The position numbers and the translations under genes are program-made. The notes under the pieces were generated by a model. The model searched no databases, was not told the DNA's origin, and saw only the letters and a list, made by a program, of their open reading frames with translations. A DNA stretch of 64,000 nt from Rhodospirillaceae bacterium. Lineage in GTDB: Bacteria > Pseudomonadota > Alphaproteobacteria > Rhodospirillales > UBA2165. Each line of letters starts with the position of its first letter. The stretch's first letter is position 1. The stretch lies in the NCBI GenBank assembly GCA_947467145.1, contig CANIGJ010000010.1, forward strand, positions 1 through 64,000. Reading direction: 5' to 3'. Shown here piece after piece: positions 1 through 7,283 of the stretch.

Positions 1-499
1 CGTCGTTGCCCGGTGCGAAGAAGACGAGGCGTAGGGCATCGAGCCTTACTGCGTCGGGCAGCGAGGCATCGGCGCTGTTGCGGATAGCCTCGCGGATCTT
101 CGGCGGGCTTGGCGCCGCGCCCACATTGGCGGCGACCAAGACCACGCCTTTGACGAGATCGGGGCGGATGGTGGCCAACAGACGCGATACGCGATTGCCG
201 AAGGCATGCCCCACCATGATCGCCGGACCGTTGCCGTCCGCTTCGATCACGCAGGCGATGTCGGTCGAACAATCGTGCAGATCGGCATAGACCGGGCCGG
301 TCGATGCGCCGATACCGCGCGGTTGCGGCCGTAGGACCCGGAAGCCCTCCCTCTCGAAGACTTCCGCCATGGGGGCGAAATCACCCGCCCCACGACCGAG
401 CGACGGCAGCAGCACGACCGATTGACCTTTGCCTTGCGCGAAGACTTCCAGGCTTACATCGCCGCGACGGACGATCGTCCTCTCTACGCTACTGTTCAT
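1..499 (-). CDS. alpha/beta-hydrolase fold protein, N-terminal part (runs off left edge)
   Basis: The reading frame starts at ATG 499 and runs off the left edge, so only the first 166 residues are visible. The fold is that of a lipase/esterase-like alpha/beta hydrolase: an early strand ending VVLLPSLGRG (oxyanion region), then RPQPRGIG, then the nucleophile elbow. The elbow reads GHAFG (residues 97-101), so the usual Ser is Ala99; unless this is compensated, classical hydrolase chemistry is not expected. The start lies 2 nt after the stop of the TTT-type receptor gene on the same strand, so the two are probably co-transcribed. Substrate unknown. The call to fold is confident; activity is not. 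Confidence 0.8.
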   Translation of the reverse strand, partial: MNSSVERTIVRRGDVSLEVFAQGKGQSVVLLPSLGRGAGDFAPMAEVFEREGFRVLRPQPRGIGASTGPVYADLHDCSTDIACVIEADGNGPAIMVGHAFGNRVSRLLATIRPDLVKGVVLVAANVGAAPSPPKIREAIRNSADASLPDAVRLDALRLVFFAPGND

Positions 500-501
500 G
501 C

Positions 502-1533
502 TCAGTTCATGTCCGGGATCAGCTTTTTCACGTCCTCGATCAACGCCGGCGGCGTGGCGTACAGATTCTTCGTCGCCTTTTCGAGGTCCTCGTGTGCGCG
601 CAGCGACATATCGATCTTGGCCTTGGCGCTTTCCGCCACCAGAGCCGGGTCGTTCACCGCATCCTGGAAAGCCTTGCGCAGGATCGCGACGCGCTCAGCC
701 GGCACTTCCGGCGGTAGCACATAAGGGCGGCCGTATTCCGTGGTCGAGAAGACGAAGCGCATGAACTGCTTCTGCTGCTCGGTTTTGGCAAACGTGTAGA
801 TCGACTTGGCATCGGGGATTTCCGGGTTCACGCCCTCCTCGGCGCTGAACAGCAGCTTCAACCGGCCGCTCTGGAAGGCGTCCGCGTTCGTGCGGAACTG
901 CCCCCAGGAGGCACAGACCGCGTCGACCTCGCCGCGCTCGATCGCCAGCACGACATCGGCCGTGCCCTTATAACCCTGGATGATCTTGAACTTGGTGCCG
1001 AGCACGCTGTTGAACACGGTCGGCAGGACGTGCGTGGAATTGCCGGGCGCTACGGCGCCGGTGATCAGCTCTTTGGTAAAGAGTTCGGCGGCGTCCTGGA
1101 CCGGCGCCTTCTGGCCGGCGACGCAAACGCGCCCCGGAAACGACGTGCCGCCCACCCAGATGAATTTGCTCGGGTCCGCCGTCAGGCCGGGGGTGCCCAG
1201 CAGCGCCGAGGTGACGATGTTGCGCGTGATCGCGCCGATGACCGTGCCGTCCTTGGCTGCCTGGCTATAAATGTAGTTCGCCGCCTGGATGCTGGCGCCG
1301 TTCGGCATGTTCTGTACGACGATCGTCGGATTGCCGGGGATATGTTTTTCCCAGTACTGCGCCAGCAGGCGGGCGCCGATATCGTATTCGTTACCGGCGG
1401 GGAAGCCGACAATCATGGTGATCCGCTTGCCCTTGTAGAAGTCCTGACCGGATTGGGCCTGAGCCGTCGGCGCAAAAAGCACTAACGCAGCGAGAGCCGC
1501 CGTCAAACGACAGCCGAACCAGCGCGAACTCAT
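502..1533 (-). CDS. TTT/Bug-family periplasmic solute-binding receptor
   Basis: This 343-residue protein begins with a Sec signal peptide of about 26 residues ending AQA. The mature start has the hallmark of Bug/TctC receptors (FYKGKRITMIVGFPAGNEYD, residues about 31-50), followed by VVQNMPNGASIQAANYIY. Such receptors bind carboxylates in the periplasm and deliver them to tripartite tricarboxylate transporters. No TctA or TctB membrane subunit is present nearby, which is common for Bug proteins. The alpha/beta-hydrolase gene follows 2 nt downstream. A dyad lies about 40-60 bp upstream of the start (1575-1596). The ligand is unknown; an aromatic carboxylate would fit the neighbourhood. Confidence 0.85.
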   Translation of the reverse strand: MSSRWFGCRLTAALAALVLFAPTAQAQSGQDFYKGKRITMIVGFPAGNEYDIGARLLAQYWEKHIPGNPTIVVQNMPNGASIQAANYIYSQAAKDGTVIGAITRNIVTSALLGTPGLTADPSKFIWVGGTSFPGRVCVAGQKAPVQDAAELFTKELITGAVAPGNSTHVLPTVFNSVLGTKFKIIQGYKGTADVVLAIERGEVDAVCASWGQFRTNADAFQSGRLKLLFSAEEGVNPEIPDAKSIYTFAKTEQQKQFMRFVFSTTEYGRPYVLPPEVPAERVAILRKAFQDAVNDPALVAESAKAKIDMSLRAHEDLEKATKNLYATPPALIEDVKKLIPDMN

Positions 1534-1574
1534 GATTTTTTCTCCTCGTTGATGATGGACGGGCCAGCGTGGCC

Positions 1575-1596
1575 GATTCGCTTCGATATGCGAATC
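1575..1596. promoter_or_regulatory. inverted repeat upstream of the TTT receptor gene (candidate operator)
   Basis: Arms GATTCGC (1575-1581) and GCGAATC (1590-1596) are perfect reverse complements separated by 8 nt. They lie 42-63 bp upstream of the start at 1533. Position and symmetry suit a dimeric regulator, but the regulator is unknown. The rest of the 1534-1816 gap is AT-richer than its surroundings and presumably holds the divergent promoters; I could not assign a convincing -35/-10 pair. Confidence 0.35.
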
Positions 1597-1816
1597 ACCC
1601 GATTAGCGATGTTTATTTAAGATCGGATACTCTTCGGTGAGCCGCTTTGGAAGCTGAAAAATGGGGTCTTTTTGACCAATTGAGCGCATTTTGGCGACTT
1701 ATAACGCGATAATAAAGGGAACAGGACGAATTATCGGCCTCACAGTAAAAATGGCGATACACAACAAAAGAGAATCGCGATAAGCCTGCTTCCGTGTTCA
1801 GACTAGGAGATTGATG

Positions 1817-2152
1817 ATGGCCGTTAAAAAGAAGGCTGCAGCTAAGAAGAAGGCGAGCCCCGTGAAGGCAGCCAGTGGCGTCGTGACATTGAAGCATATC
1901 GCTGCTGAAATCGCCGCCGCGCACGAAATGCCGAAAAACCAAGTCCAGGGCGTGCTGGATGGTTTCGTTGAACTGCTCGGCAAAAAGCTGCGCAAGGGCG
2001 ACAAGATCCGCGTTCCATCGCTCGGCATCTTCGTCGTCGCCAAGCGCGCAGCGCGTATGGGCCGCAACCCGGCAACTGGCGAAGCGATCAAGATCAAGGC
2101 GAGCAAGAAAGTACGCTTCCGCGTCGCCAAAGATCTGAAAGAATCGATCTAA
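1817..2152 (+). CDS. HU/IHF-family nucleoid DNA-binding protein with lysine-rich N-terminal extension
   Basis: The start at ATG 1817 is preferred because AGGAGA (1805-1810) lies 6 nt upstream; ATG 1814 and TTG 1811 are poorly spaced. The protein has 111 residues. About 22 N-terminal residues are Lys/Ala rich (KKKAAAKKKASPVK), followed by a standard HU-type fold: helical dimerisation part, then the beta-arm with RMGRNPATGE and the terminal KKVRFRVAKDLK. It binds DNA non-specifically and shapes the nucleoid. The extended basic tail resembles the KAKKA-rich tails of some HU-like proteins. The gene is monocistronic and followed by a strong terminator. Confidence 0.9.
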   Translation: MAVKKKAAAKKKASPVKAASGVVTLKHIAAEIAAAHEMPKNQVQGVLDGFVELLGKKLRKGDKIRVPSLGIFVVAKRAARMGRNPATGEAIKIKASKKVRFRVAKDLKESI

Positions 2153-2174
2153 TACATTTAAGTTGTCTTGGGAG

Positions 2175-2207
2175 AGATGAATTCGAAGCTTTGCTTCGAA
2201 TTCATCT
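2175..2207. repeat. long perfect inverted repeat downstream of the HU gene
   Basis: A 15-bp arm (2175-2189, AGATGAATTCGAAGC) is repeated in inverted form at 2193-2207 with a 3-nt TTT loop. It is not followed by a T tract, so it is not itself a canonical terminator. It may be an RNA 3' stabiliser or a protein site. It sits between the HU stop and the true terminator at 2226. Confidence 0.7.
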
Positions 2208-2225
2208 GCCTCTCAATGATGTCGG

Positions 2226-2249
2226 GCCCTGCATTTGCAGGGCTTTTTT
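2226..2249 (+). terminator. Rho-independent terminator of the HU gene
   Basis: Stem GCCCTGC (2226-2232) / GCAGGGC (2237-2243) with loop ATTT, followed by six T residues (2244-2249). This is the canonical form and lies 74 nt after the HU stop codon. Confidence 0.9.
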
Positions 2250-2271
2250 CATATGACCCGTCGGGCGCGCG

Positions 2272-2411
2272 CTACGACACCCGGCGTAGGCTTTGGCGGA
2301 AATAGTGCGCGTTTTTCACGTAGGACGCCGAGACGCGGGTGATCCCCTCGACCATCTCCGGGCCGATCTCGCGAGTTACCTTGGCGGGTGCACCCAGGAT
2401 CATCGAGCGTC
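2272..2411 (-). pseudogene. C-terminal remnant of a gamma-carbonic-anhydrase-like hexapeptide protein
   Basis: On the minus strand a frame of about 45 codons ends at TAG 2272-2274 and reads RSMILGAPAKVTREIG, then MVEGITRVSASYVKNAHYF. RSxxLGxPAKVxRE is the hallmark C-terminal stretch of gamma carbonic anhydrase/PaaY-type left-handed beta-helix proteins. Homology stops abruptly near 2409-2411, where an in-frame TGA and then permease coding sequence on the other strand begin. The whole hexapeptide-repeat domain is missing. This is a dead 3' fragment. Confidence 0.7.
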
Positions 2412-3629
2412 ATCTTCGTGATGACCGCGGCGACCTTCCGTGCGATGGATCCGACGCTTGAGGAAGCGGCGTACATGTGCGGTGCCGGTTTCCGCAGCAC
2501 CTGGATCGGCGTGACCATGCGTCTCCCCTGGCCGGGGATCCTGGCGGCAGCGATCTATGTTTTCACGATGGCCTTCGCCGCATTCGACGTGCCCGCCGTC
2601 ATCGGGCTCGGTAGCCGCATCTTCACTTTCTCCACCTATATCCTCGTGCTGCTGAATCCGGACGACAGCCTGCCGAAATACGGCACCGTTGCTGCCTTGA
2701 GCACGATCGTGCTGGCGCTCGCGGGCGCTTTGAGCTGGTGGTACAGCAACGTTCAGAAGAGTGCGCGGCGTTACGCCGTCGTCACCGGCAAGGGATACCG
2801 GCCACGCATCACGCCGCTCGGCGGTTGGGTCTGGGTGGCCTGGGGCTTTGTCGCCGTCTATTTCATCTTGTCGAAATTGTTGCCACTTCTCGTGCTGATC
2901 TGGGTGTCCCTGCTGCCCTTCATTCAGCCGCCGACGATGGCAGCGCTCAATTTCGTCTCGTTCGACAATTTCGATCGCCTGGACTGGCAGCAGATCACGC
3001 GCGCGTTGACCAACACGGGCTTTCTGATGGTGTTGACGCCCACCTTGGCGTTGATGATGAGCGTGTGCTTCTCATGGATCGTGCTGCGCTCCAAGATTCG
3101 CGGTCGGTCGTGGTTCGACTTCATCGCCTTCCTGCCGCACGCGGTGCCTAACATCGTGTTCGCCGTCGCCGCACTCCTGCTGACGTTGTTCGTCATCGAC
3201 AAGATCGTCCCGATTTACGGAACCGTCTGGGTGCTGCTTCTGGTGTTCGTGATCGGCAACATCAGCTATGCGACACGCATGACCAACAGCGGCCTCATCC
3301 AGCTCAACCGCGAGCTCGACGAATGCGCGAGCACGTGCGGCGCCAACACGGGCGCCACCGTATGGGCTGTCCTGATCCCGCTGCTGACGCCGACCTTGGT
3401 CTATGCCTGGCTGTGGATGGCGCTGCTGGCCTATCGTGAGCTCACCTTGGCGGTGCTGCTGACCTCGGTGGATAACGTCACGCTGCCGGTGTTCATCTGG
3501 AACACCTGGTTGGGCGGCAACGCCGGCGTTTCGGCGGCATTGTCCCTGGTGCTGGTGATGGGGCTGGTGCCGCTGATCGCGGTGTACTGGTACGTCGTCC
3601 AGCGACGCGGCGCGCCCGTCAACGGCTAA
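2410..3629 (+). pseudogene. 5'-truncated FbpB-like ABC transporter permease
   Basis: The frame from about 2410 to the stop at 3627-3629 aligns with the complete double permease at 18884-20605 from its residue about 169 onward (VMTAATFRAMDP against IMTAAVFRAMDP). Some 170 N-terminal residues are therefore missing. Two EAA-type loops remain (EEAAYMCGAGFRST; ELDECASTCGANTGATVWAV). A GTG at 2388 could give a 413-residue product, but it would start with residues read from the junction and would lack the first membrane segments. No ATPase or binding-protein gene remains upstream. The carboxymuconolactone-decarboxylase-like gene follows after 18 nt and may have been its operon partner. Confidence 0.75.
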
Positions 3630-3647
3630 CGGCTGAAAGCAGGTTTC

Positions 3648-4250
3648 ATGGCCGGATCAGAAACATTGCCCGACGACATCTATCCGGAGTCAGGCAATCG
3701 CCTGCCTTTGCCTCAACGCGATTCCTTGGATGCGGCGCGGCAGATGGCGTTCGATCGCAGCATCAATGGCGGCACTTTGGCCGGTCTGCGTGGGCCGGGT
3801 GGGCTCCATCTTTACAGCCCCACCGGGCCACTATTTTCCCAGATCAATAAACAGCTGCGCTTCGAGTCAGGCATCGATGCGAACTTGCGCGAAGTCGCGA
3901 TCCTCATCACGGCGCGCGAAGCCTCGAACCAATTCGAATGGACCATGCACGAGCCGGCCGCGCTGAAAGAGGGCGTGGCGCAGGACGTCATCGACCTGAT
4001 CAAATATCGCCGGCCGGTGTCCGGCATTGCGGAGGAATATGCGCTGGTGATCCGACTGGGCCGTGCGATCTTCGCTGACCGTAACGTGCCGTCCGATCTG
4101 TTCGCTGCTGCCCGCGCGCAATTCGGCGATCAGCGCCTCGTCGATCTCGTGCTGCTGATGGGCAACTACGCCGCGACGGCAGCGCTGCTGACCGCGTTCG
4201 ACATGCAATTGCGGCCGGATCAGGCGCCGCTGCTGCCGGCCGAGGATTAG
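3648..4250 (+). CDS. carboxymuconolactone decarboxylase (CMD/AhpD) family protein
   Basis: This 200-residue protein has the CMD core REVAILITAREASNQFEWTMHEPAALKEGV. Here the Glu and His of the FEWTMHE segment match family active-site positions; the CxxC pair of AhpD peroxidases is absent. Family members include gamma-carboxymuconolactone decarboxylases in aromatic degradation and peroxidase-like or alkylhydroperoxidase-like proteins. It follows the broken permease by 18 nt and may now rely on a fortuitous promoter. Its stop overlaps by 4 nt the stop of the convergent DUF35 gene. The exact reaction is unknown. Confidence 0.85.
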   Translation: MAGSETLPDDIYPESGNRLPLPQRDSLDAARQMAFDRSINGGTLAGLRGPGGLHLYSPTGPLFSQINKQLRFESGIDANLREVAILITAREASNQFEWTMHEPAALKEGVAQDVIDLIKYRRPVSGIAEEYALVIRLGRAIFADRNVPSDLFAAARAQFGDQRLVDLVLLMGNYAATAALLTAFDMQLRPDQAPLLPAED

Positions 4251-4651
4251 GCTTTTATTTCCCAGTTCACGAACATGACGCCGGGCTCGACTTCCTGGAA
4301 GACGCCGCGCACCGGCATGCCCGGTTCGACCTTCGCCGGTTTGCCGACCAGGCGCCCGTACATGCGCGGTCCTTCGTCCAGTTCGACGAGCGCCACCGTA
4401 TAGGGGATCTGATCCTTGAATTTGGGATTCATCGCCCGGTGATAGACGGCATAGCTCCATAACGTGCCGGTGGGCGAGATTTCTTTCCACGTGGTCTCGG
4501 TCGACAGGCACTCATTGCACATCGGTCCCGGCGGCCAACGCAGATAGCCGCACTTGGTGCACGCCTGCACGAGGAGCTTGCCCTCCGCGGTGCCCTTCCA
4601 GAAGGGCGCGGTTTCGGGATCGTCGATATTGGGGAACTTGCTCTCAGCCAT
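4247..4651 (-). CDS. Zn-ribbon/OB-fold (DUF35) acyl-CoA-binding subunit
   Basis: The 134-residue protein has an N-terminal rubredoxin-like ribbon, CTKCGYLRWPPGPMCNEC (four Cys, residues about 32-49), and then an OB fold (GTLWSYAVYHRA ... VALVELDEGPRMYGRLV). DUF35 proteins dock onto thiolase-fold partners and hand over acyl-CoA; examples are the ChsH2-type domain with Ltp2 in steroid side-chain degradation and archaeal HMG-CoA synthase complexes. The thiolase-like gene ends 12 nt upstream, so this is a two-gene complex operon. A second such pair lies at 54826-56377. Confidence 0.88.
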   Translation of the reverse strand: MAESKFPNIDDPETAPFWKGTAEGKLLVQACTKCGYLRWPPGPMCNECLSTETTWKEISPTGTLWSYAVYHRAMNPKFKDQIPYTVALVELDEGPRMYGRLVGKPAKVEPGMPVRGVFQEVEPGVMFVNWEIKA

Positions 4652-4663
4652 GTTGGGTTCTCG

Positions 4664-5794
4664 TTAGCCGGCGTGGGTCGACAGGATGGATGCAGCGCCT
4701 TTGTAGAAGTCGTGCGTCTGCGCATACAGCGCGACTTCGGACTTGGCGATCTGCCGCGGGCCGCATTCTTTGCGCAACTGCCGCACCGCTTCGTACAAAT
4801 GCATCCAGTTCCACATATAGCATTCGGACAGCTGCCCGCCGTTGGTATTGACCGGCAGCGAGCCGCCCGGGCGCGTGTGCCCTTCGGCGAGGAACGGGCC
4901 GGCTTCGCCGATGCCGCAGAAGCCGTACCATTCCAGCATCTGCAGCACCCAGACCGAGGTCGCATCTTGCATATAGACCAGGTCCATATCCTTGGGGCCG
5001 AGGCCGGCTTGCTTGTAGACGCGGTCGCCGATGTCCTTGATCCACGGCCGCATCAGCTTGTCGGCATTCTGATCGCTGCGCATCGCCGATTGTTGGGCAA
5101 TCGCCTGAACGTAGACCGGCGGCTTCTTGAAGTCCTTGGCGCGCTCGGCGGTCGTGACGATCACGGCGGCGCCGCCGTCGGAGATCATGGTGAGGTCGGG
5201 CCGGCGCAGCGGTTCGACGACGTACGGCGAGGCGAGATAGTCGGCGATGCTCATCGGCTCGCGGAAGACCGCGATGGGGTTGTTCTGCGCCCATTCGCGT
5301 TGCGCCACCGAGACCCAGCCGAGTTGTTCTTCGGTCGTACCATACAGATGCATGTGGCGGCGCGCCGCCATGGCCGCCGGGCCGGCGATATGCACGAGCC
5401 CGGCCAAGGTCAGCCAATCGCGCGTGCCGCCGCCGAAGCTGGCGCCCGCGCTGCGCAGGTTGGTGCCGTAGGTAACCAGCACGGTGTGCGCGAGGCCGGC
5501 GCTGATGGCGGCATCCGCCAAATGCAGCGAGAAGGCGCCCGGGCCGTATTCCAGGGTGGACGCGAAGGCCGGGTTCATGCCCAGCATCTGTCCGATATTC
5601 TCGTCCGTGCCGACCTTCGCCGGCGACATCGGTGGTTTGCAGGTGATGAGCCCGTCGATCTGGCTCTTGTCGATGCCGGCATCTTCGATCGCTTTTGCGG
5701 CGGCGCGTGCGGCTAGAAAGTCTGCGCTTTGGCCGGGGATTTCCCCTTGTTCAGTTGCACCGATCCCGATGATCGCGGTCTTCGCAAGTGTCAC
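4664..5794 (-). CDS. thiolase-fold protein of the SCP2/Ltp2 type, DUF35 partner
   Basis: The start is set at GTG 5794 (VTLAKTAIIGIGATEQG) because GGGGGGAG lies 4 nt upstream; a longer frame exists but has no good ribosome site. It encodes 376 residues. The fold is thiolase-like (LVTYGTNLRSAGASFGG; DGGAAVIV; LPVNTNGGQLSECYMWNW). The region where true thiolases carry the N-terminal nucleophilic Cys reads TLEYGPGAFSLHLA, with no Cys. Such proteins, together with DUF35, act as retro-aldolases or acyltransferase-like complexes rather than standard ketothiolases. It probably handles a CoA-ester intermediate of the ring-degradation products. It is divergent from the Rieske gene at 5983. Confidence 0.82.
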   Translation of the reverse strand: MTLAKTAIIGIGATEQGEIPGQSADFLAARAAAKAIEDAGIDKSQIDGLITCKPPMSPAKVGTDENIGQMLGMNPAFASTLEYGPGAFSLHLADAAISAGLAHTVLVTYGTNLRSAGASFGGGTRDWLTLAGLVHIAGPAAMAARRHMHLYGTTEEQLGWVSVAQREWAQNNPIAVFREPMSIADYLASPYVVEPLRRPDLTMISDGGAAVIVTTAERAKDFKKPPVYVQAIAQQSAMRSDQNADKLMRPWIKDIGDRVYKQAGLGPKDMDLVYMQDATSVWVLQMLEWYGFCGIGEAGPFLAEGHTRPGGSLPVNTNGGQLSECYMWNWMHLYEAVRQLRKECGPRQIAKSEVALYAQTHDFYKGAASILSTHAG

Positions 5795-5949
5795 GCTGCT
5801 CCCCCCTACTGGAGACGTCTCTTGATGAGACGGCACTGAGTTCGGGCCAACTTTGGTGCAGACGACAGGGGGATGCAAGATACTGGTTGGCGGAGTTTCT
5901 TGACTGCGGCGACGAGATCAGTTCAGCATTCCGCTCACCGGTTTCATAA

Positions 5950-5967
5950 GCACATAATATTAAGTGC
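5950..5967. promoter_or_regulatory. imperfect 18-bp palindrome in the divergent thiolase/Rieske promoter region
   Basis: GCAC-A-TAATATTA-A-GTGC (5950-5967) is symmetric except for one A/A mismatch and ends 15 bp before the Rieske start. A perfect palindrome GAGACGTCTC (5812-5821) sits near the thiolase start in the same 188-bp gap. Both are plausible operators; the regulator is unknown. Confidence 0.4.
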
Positions 5968-5982
5968 AGGGAGTGACCAGGG

Positions 5983-7233
5983 ATGCTCGACGCAGAACGT
6001 AACCGCATGCTGATGGAAGTCGGTGCCGGCAAGCCGATGGGCGAAGTGATGCGCCGCTACTGGCACCCGATCGCGGCCGAAAGCGAATTCGCCGATAAAA
6101 ATACCAAGCCGATCCGTCTGCTCGGTGAGAACCTCGTTCTCTACAAGGATCTGAGCGGCAAGTACGGCTTGCTGGACCGGCACTGCCCGCATCGCCGGGC
6201 CGATCTGTCTTATGGTTATGTCGAGCAGGATGGCTTGCGCTGCAATTATCACGGCTGGCTGTTTGGCAAGGACGGCAAGTGCCTGGCGCAGCCGTACGAA
6301 GATGTCGAAGATCCGAGCGGCAAACTACGCAACACGATCCAGATCAAGAATTATCGCGTGGCGCAGAACGGCGGGCTGCTGTGGGCCTATCTGGGGCCGG
6401 AGCCGGCGCCCGAACCGCCATGTTACGAGCACTTCCATTGGCAGAACGGTTTCCGCCAGATCGTCTTTTCCGAAATCCCCTGCAACTGGTTCCAGTGTCA
6501 GGAGAACTCGATCGATCCTGTGCATTTCGAATGGATGCATTCAAACTGGGATGTCCGGCTCAAAGGCAAGACCGGTCCTTATTCGCCGTCGCATGTGAAG
6601 GTGGATTTCGACGAATTCGAACACGGCTTCATTTATCGCCGCATCCGCACCGATACCGACGAGAACCACGCCATGTGGGCGCTCGGGCGCGTCTGCCTGT
6701 GGCCCTATGCCTTGGCGACGCGTAGCCATATCGAATGGCGCGTGCCGATCGACGATGAAACGACGCTTAGCGTCGGTTGGTTCTTCGATCGCGTGCCGCG
6801 GTCGCGCGAGCCCTTTGTGCAGAATGCTGTCCCGTCGTGGTATGCACCGATCAAGGATCCGAAAACGGGGCGCTGGATCACCAGCCACGTGATGAACCAG
6901 GATTTCGTCGCCTGGGTCGGCCAGGGCACCTTCGCGGATCGCACGCTGGAGCATCTGGGACGTTCCGACAAGGGCATCGCCATGATCCGCCAGCGCTACT
7001 TCAAGGATATGGAGGCGGTCGCGCGTGGTGAAGATCCCAAAGCGATCTATCGCGATCCCAAGCAGGCCGCGCGCATCCAGTTTCCCATCGATGGCCTCGA
7101 GTTGTTCCGCGACGGCGAGGACAATCCCGATCATCCGCGCCGCGAACGCTTCACCTTTCTGGCGGGACAACCCGCCGAGATCACGCGGGCCTATGACGAT
7201 GCGATGGGCTTCACCGACGGGAGTAAAACGTAA
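5983..7233 (+). CDS. Rieske ring-hydroxylating oxygenase alpha subunit (phthalate/vanillate type), copy A
   Basis: The 416-residue protein has the PmGEvmRRYWhP N-terminal signature of the phthalate/vanillate oxygenase group. The Rieske cluster ligands are C68, H70, C87 and H90 (CPHRR ... CNYHGW). The mononuclear iron site is D178-x2-H181-x4-H186 (DPVHFEWMH). It hydroxylates or demethylates an aromatic carboxylate using electrons from a reductase that is not encoded in the window. GGGAG (5969-5973) lies 9 nt before the ATG at 5983. A DppA-like binding protein gene follows after 50 nt, suggesting uptake coupled to oxidation. Confidence 0.92.
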   Translation: MLDAERNRMLMEVGAGKPMGEVMRRYWHPIAAESEFADKNTKPIRLLGENLVLYKDLSGKYGLLDRHCPHRRADLSYGYVEQDGLRCNYHGWLFGKDGKCLAQPYEDVEDPSGKLRNTIQIKNYRVAQNGGLLWAYLGPEPAPEPPCYEHFHWQNGFRQIVFSEIPCNWFQCQENSIDPVHFEWMHSNWDVRLKGKTGPYSPSHVKVDFDEFEHGFIYRRIRTDTDENHAMWALGRVCLWPYALATRSHIEWRVPIDDETTLSVGWFFDRVPRSREPFVQNAVPSWYAPIKDPKTGRWITSHVMNQDFVAWVGQGTFADRTLEHLGRSDKGIAMIRQRYFKDMEAVARGEDPKAIYRDPKQAARIQFPIDGLELFRDGEDNPDHPRRERFTFLAGQPAEITRAYDDAMGFTDGSKT

Positions 7234-7283
7234 ATCGCGCTGTACGCCGTGATAACCACACATAAAAGTTTGGGAGGCGACAC

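Noticed and set aside
4673..5716. 347-codon open frame opposite the thiolase-like gene
   Set aside because: An antisense shadow of a high-GC gene; the minus-strand frame has clear thiolase-fold motifs and a good ribosome site.
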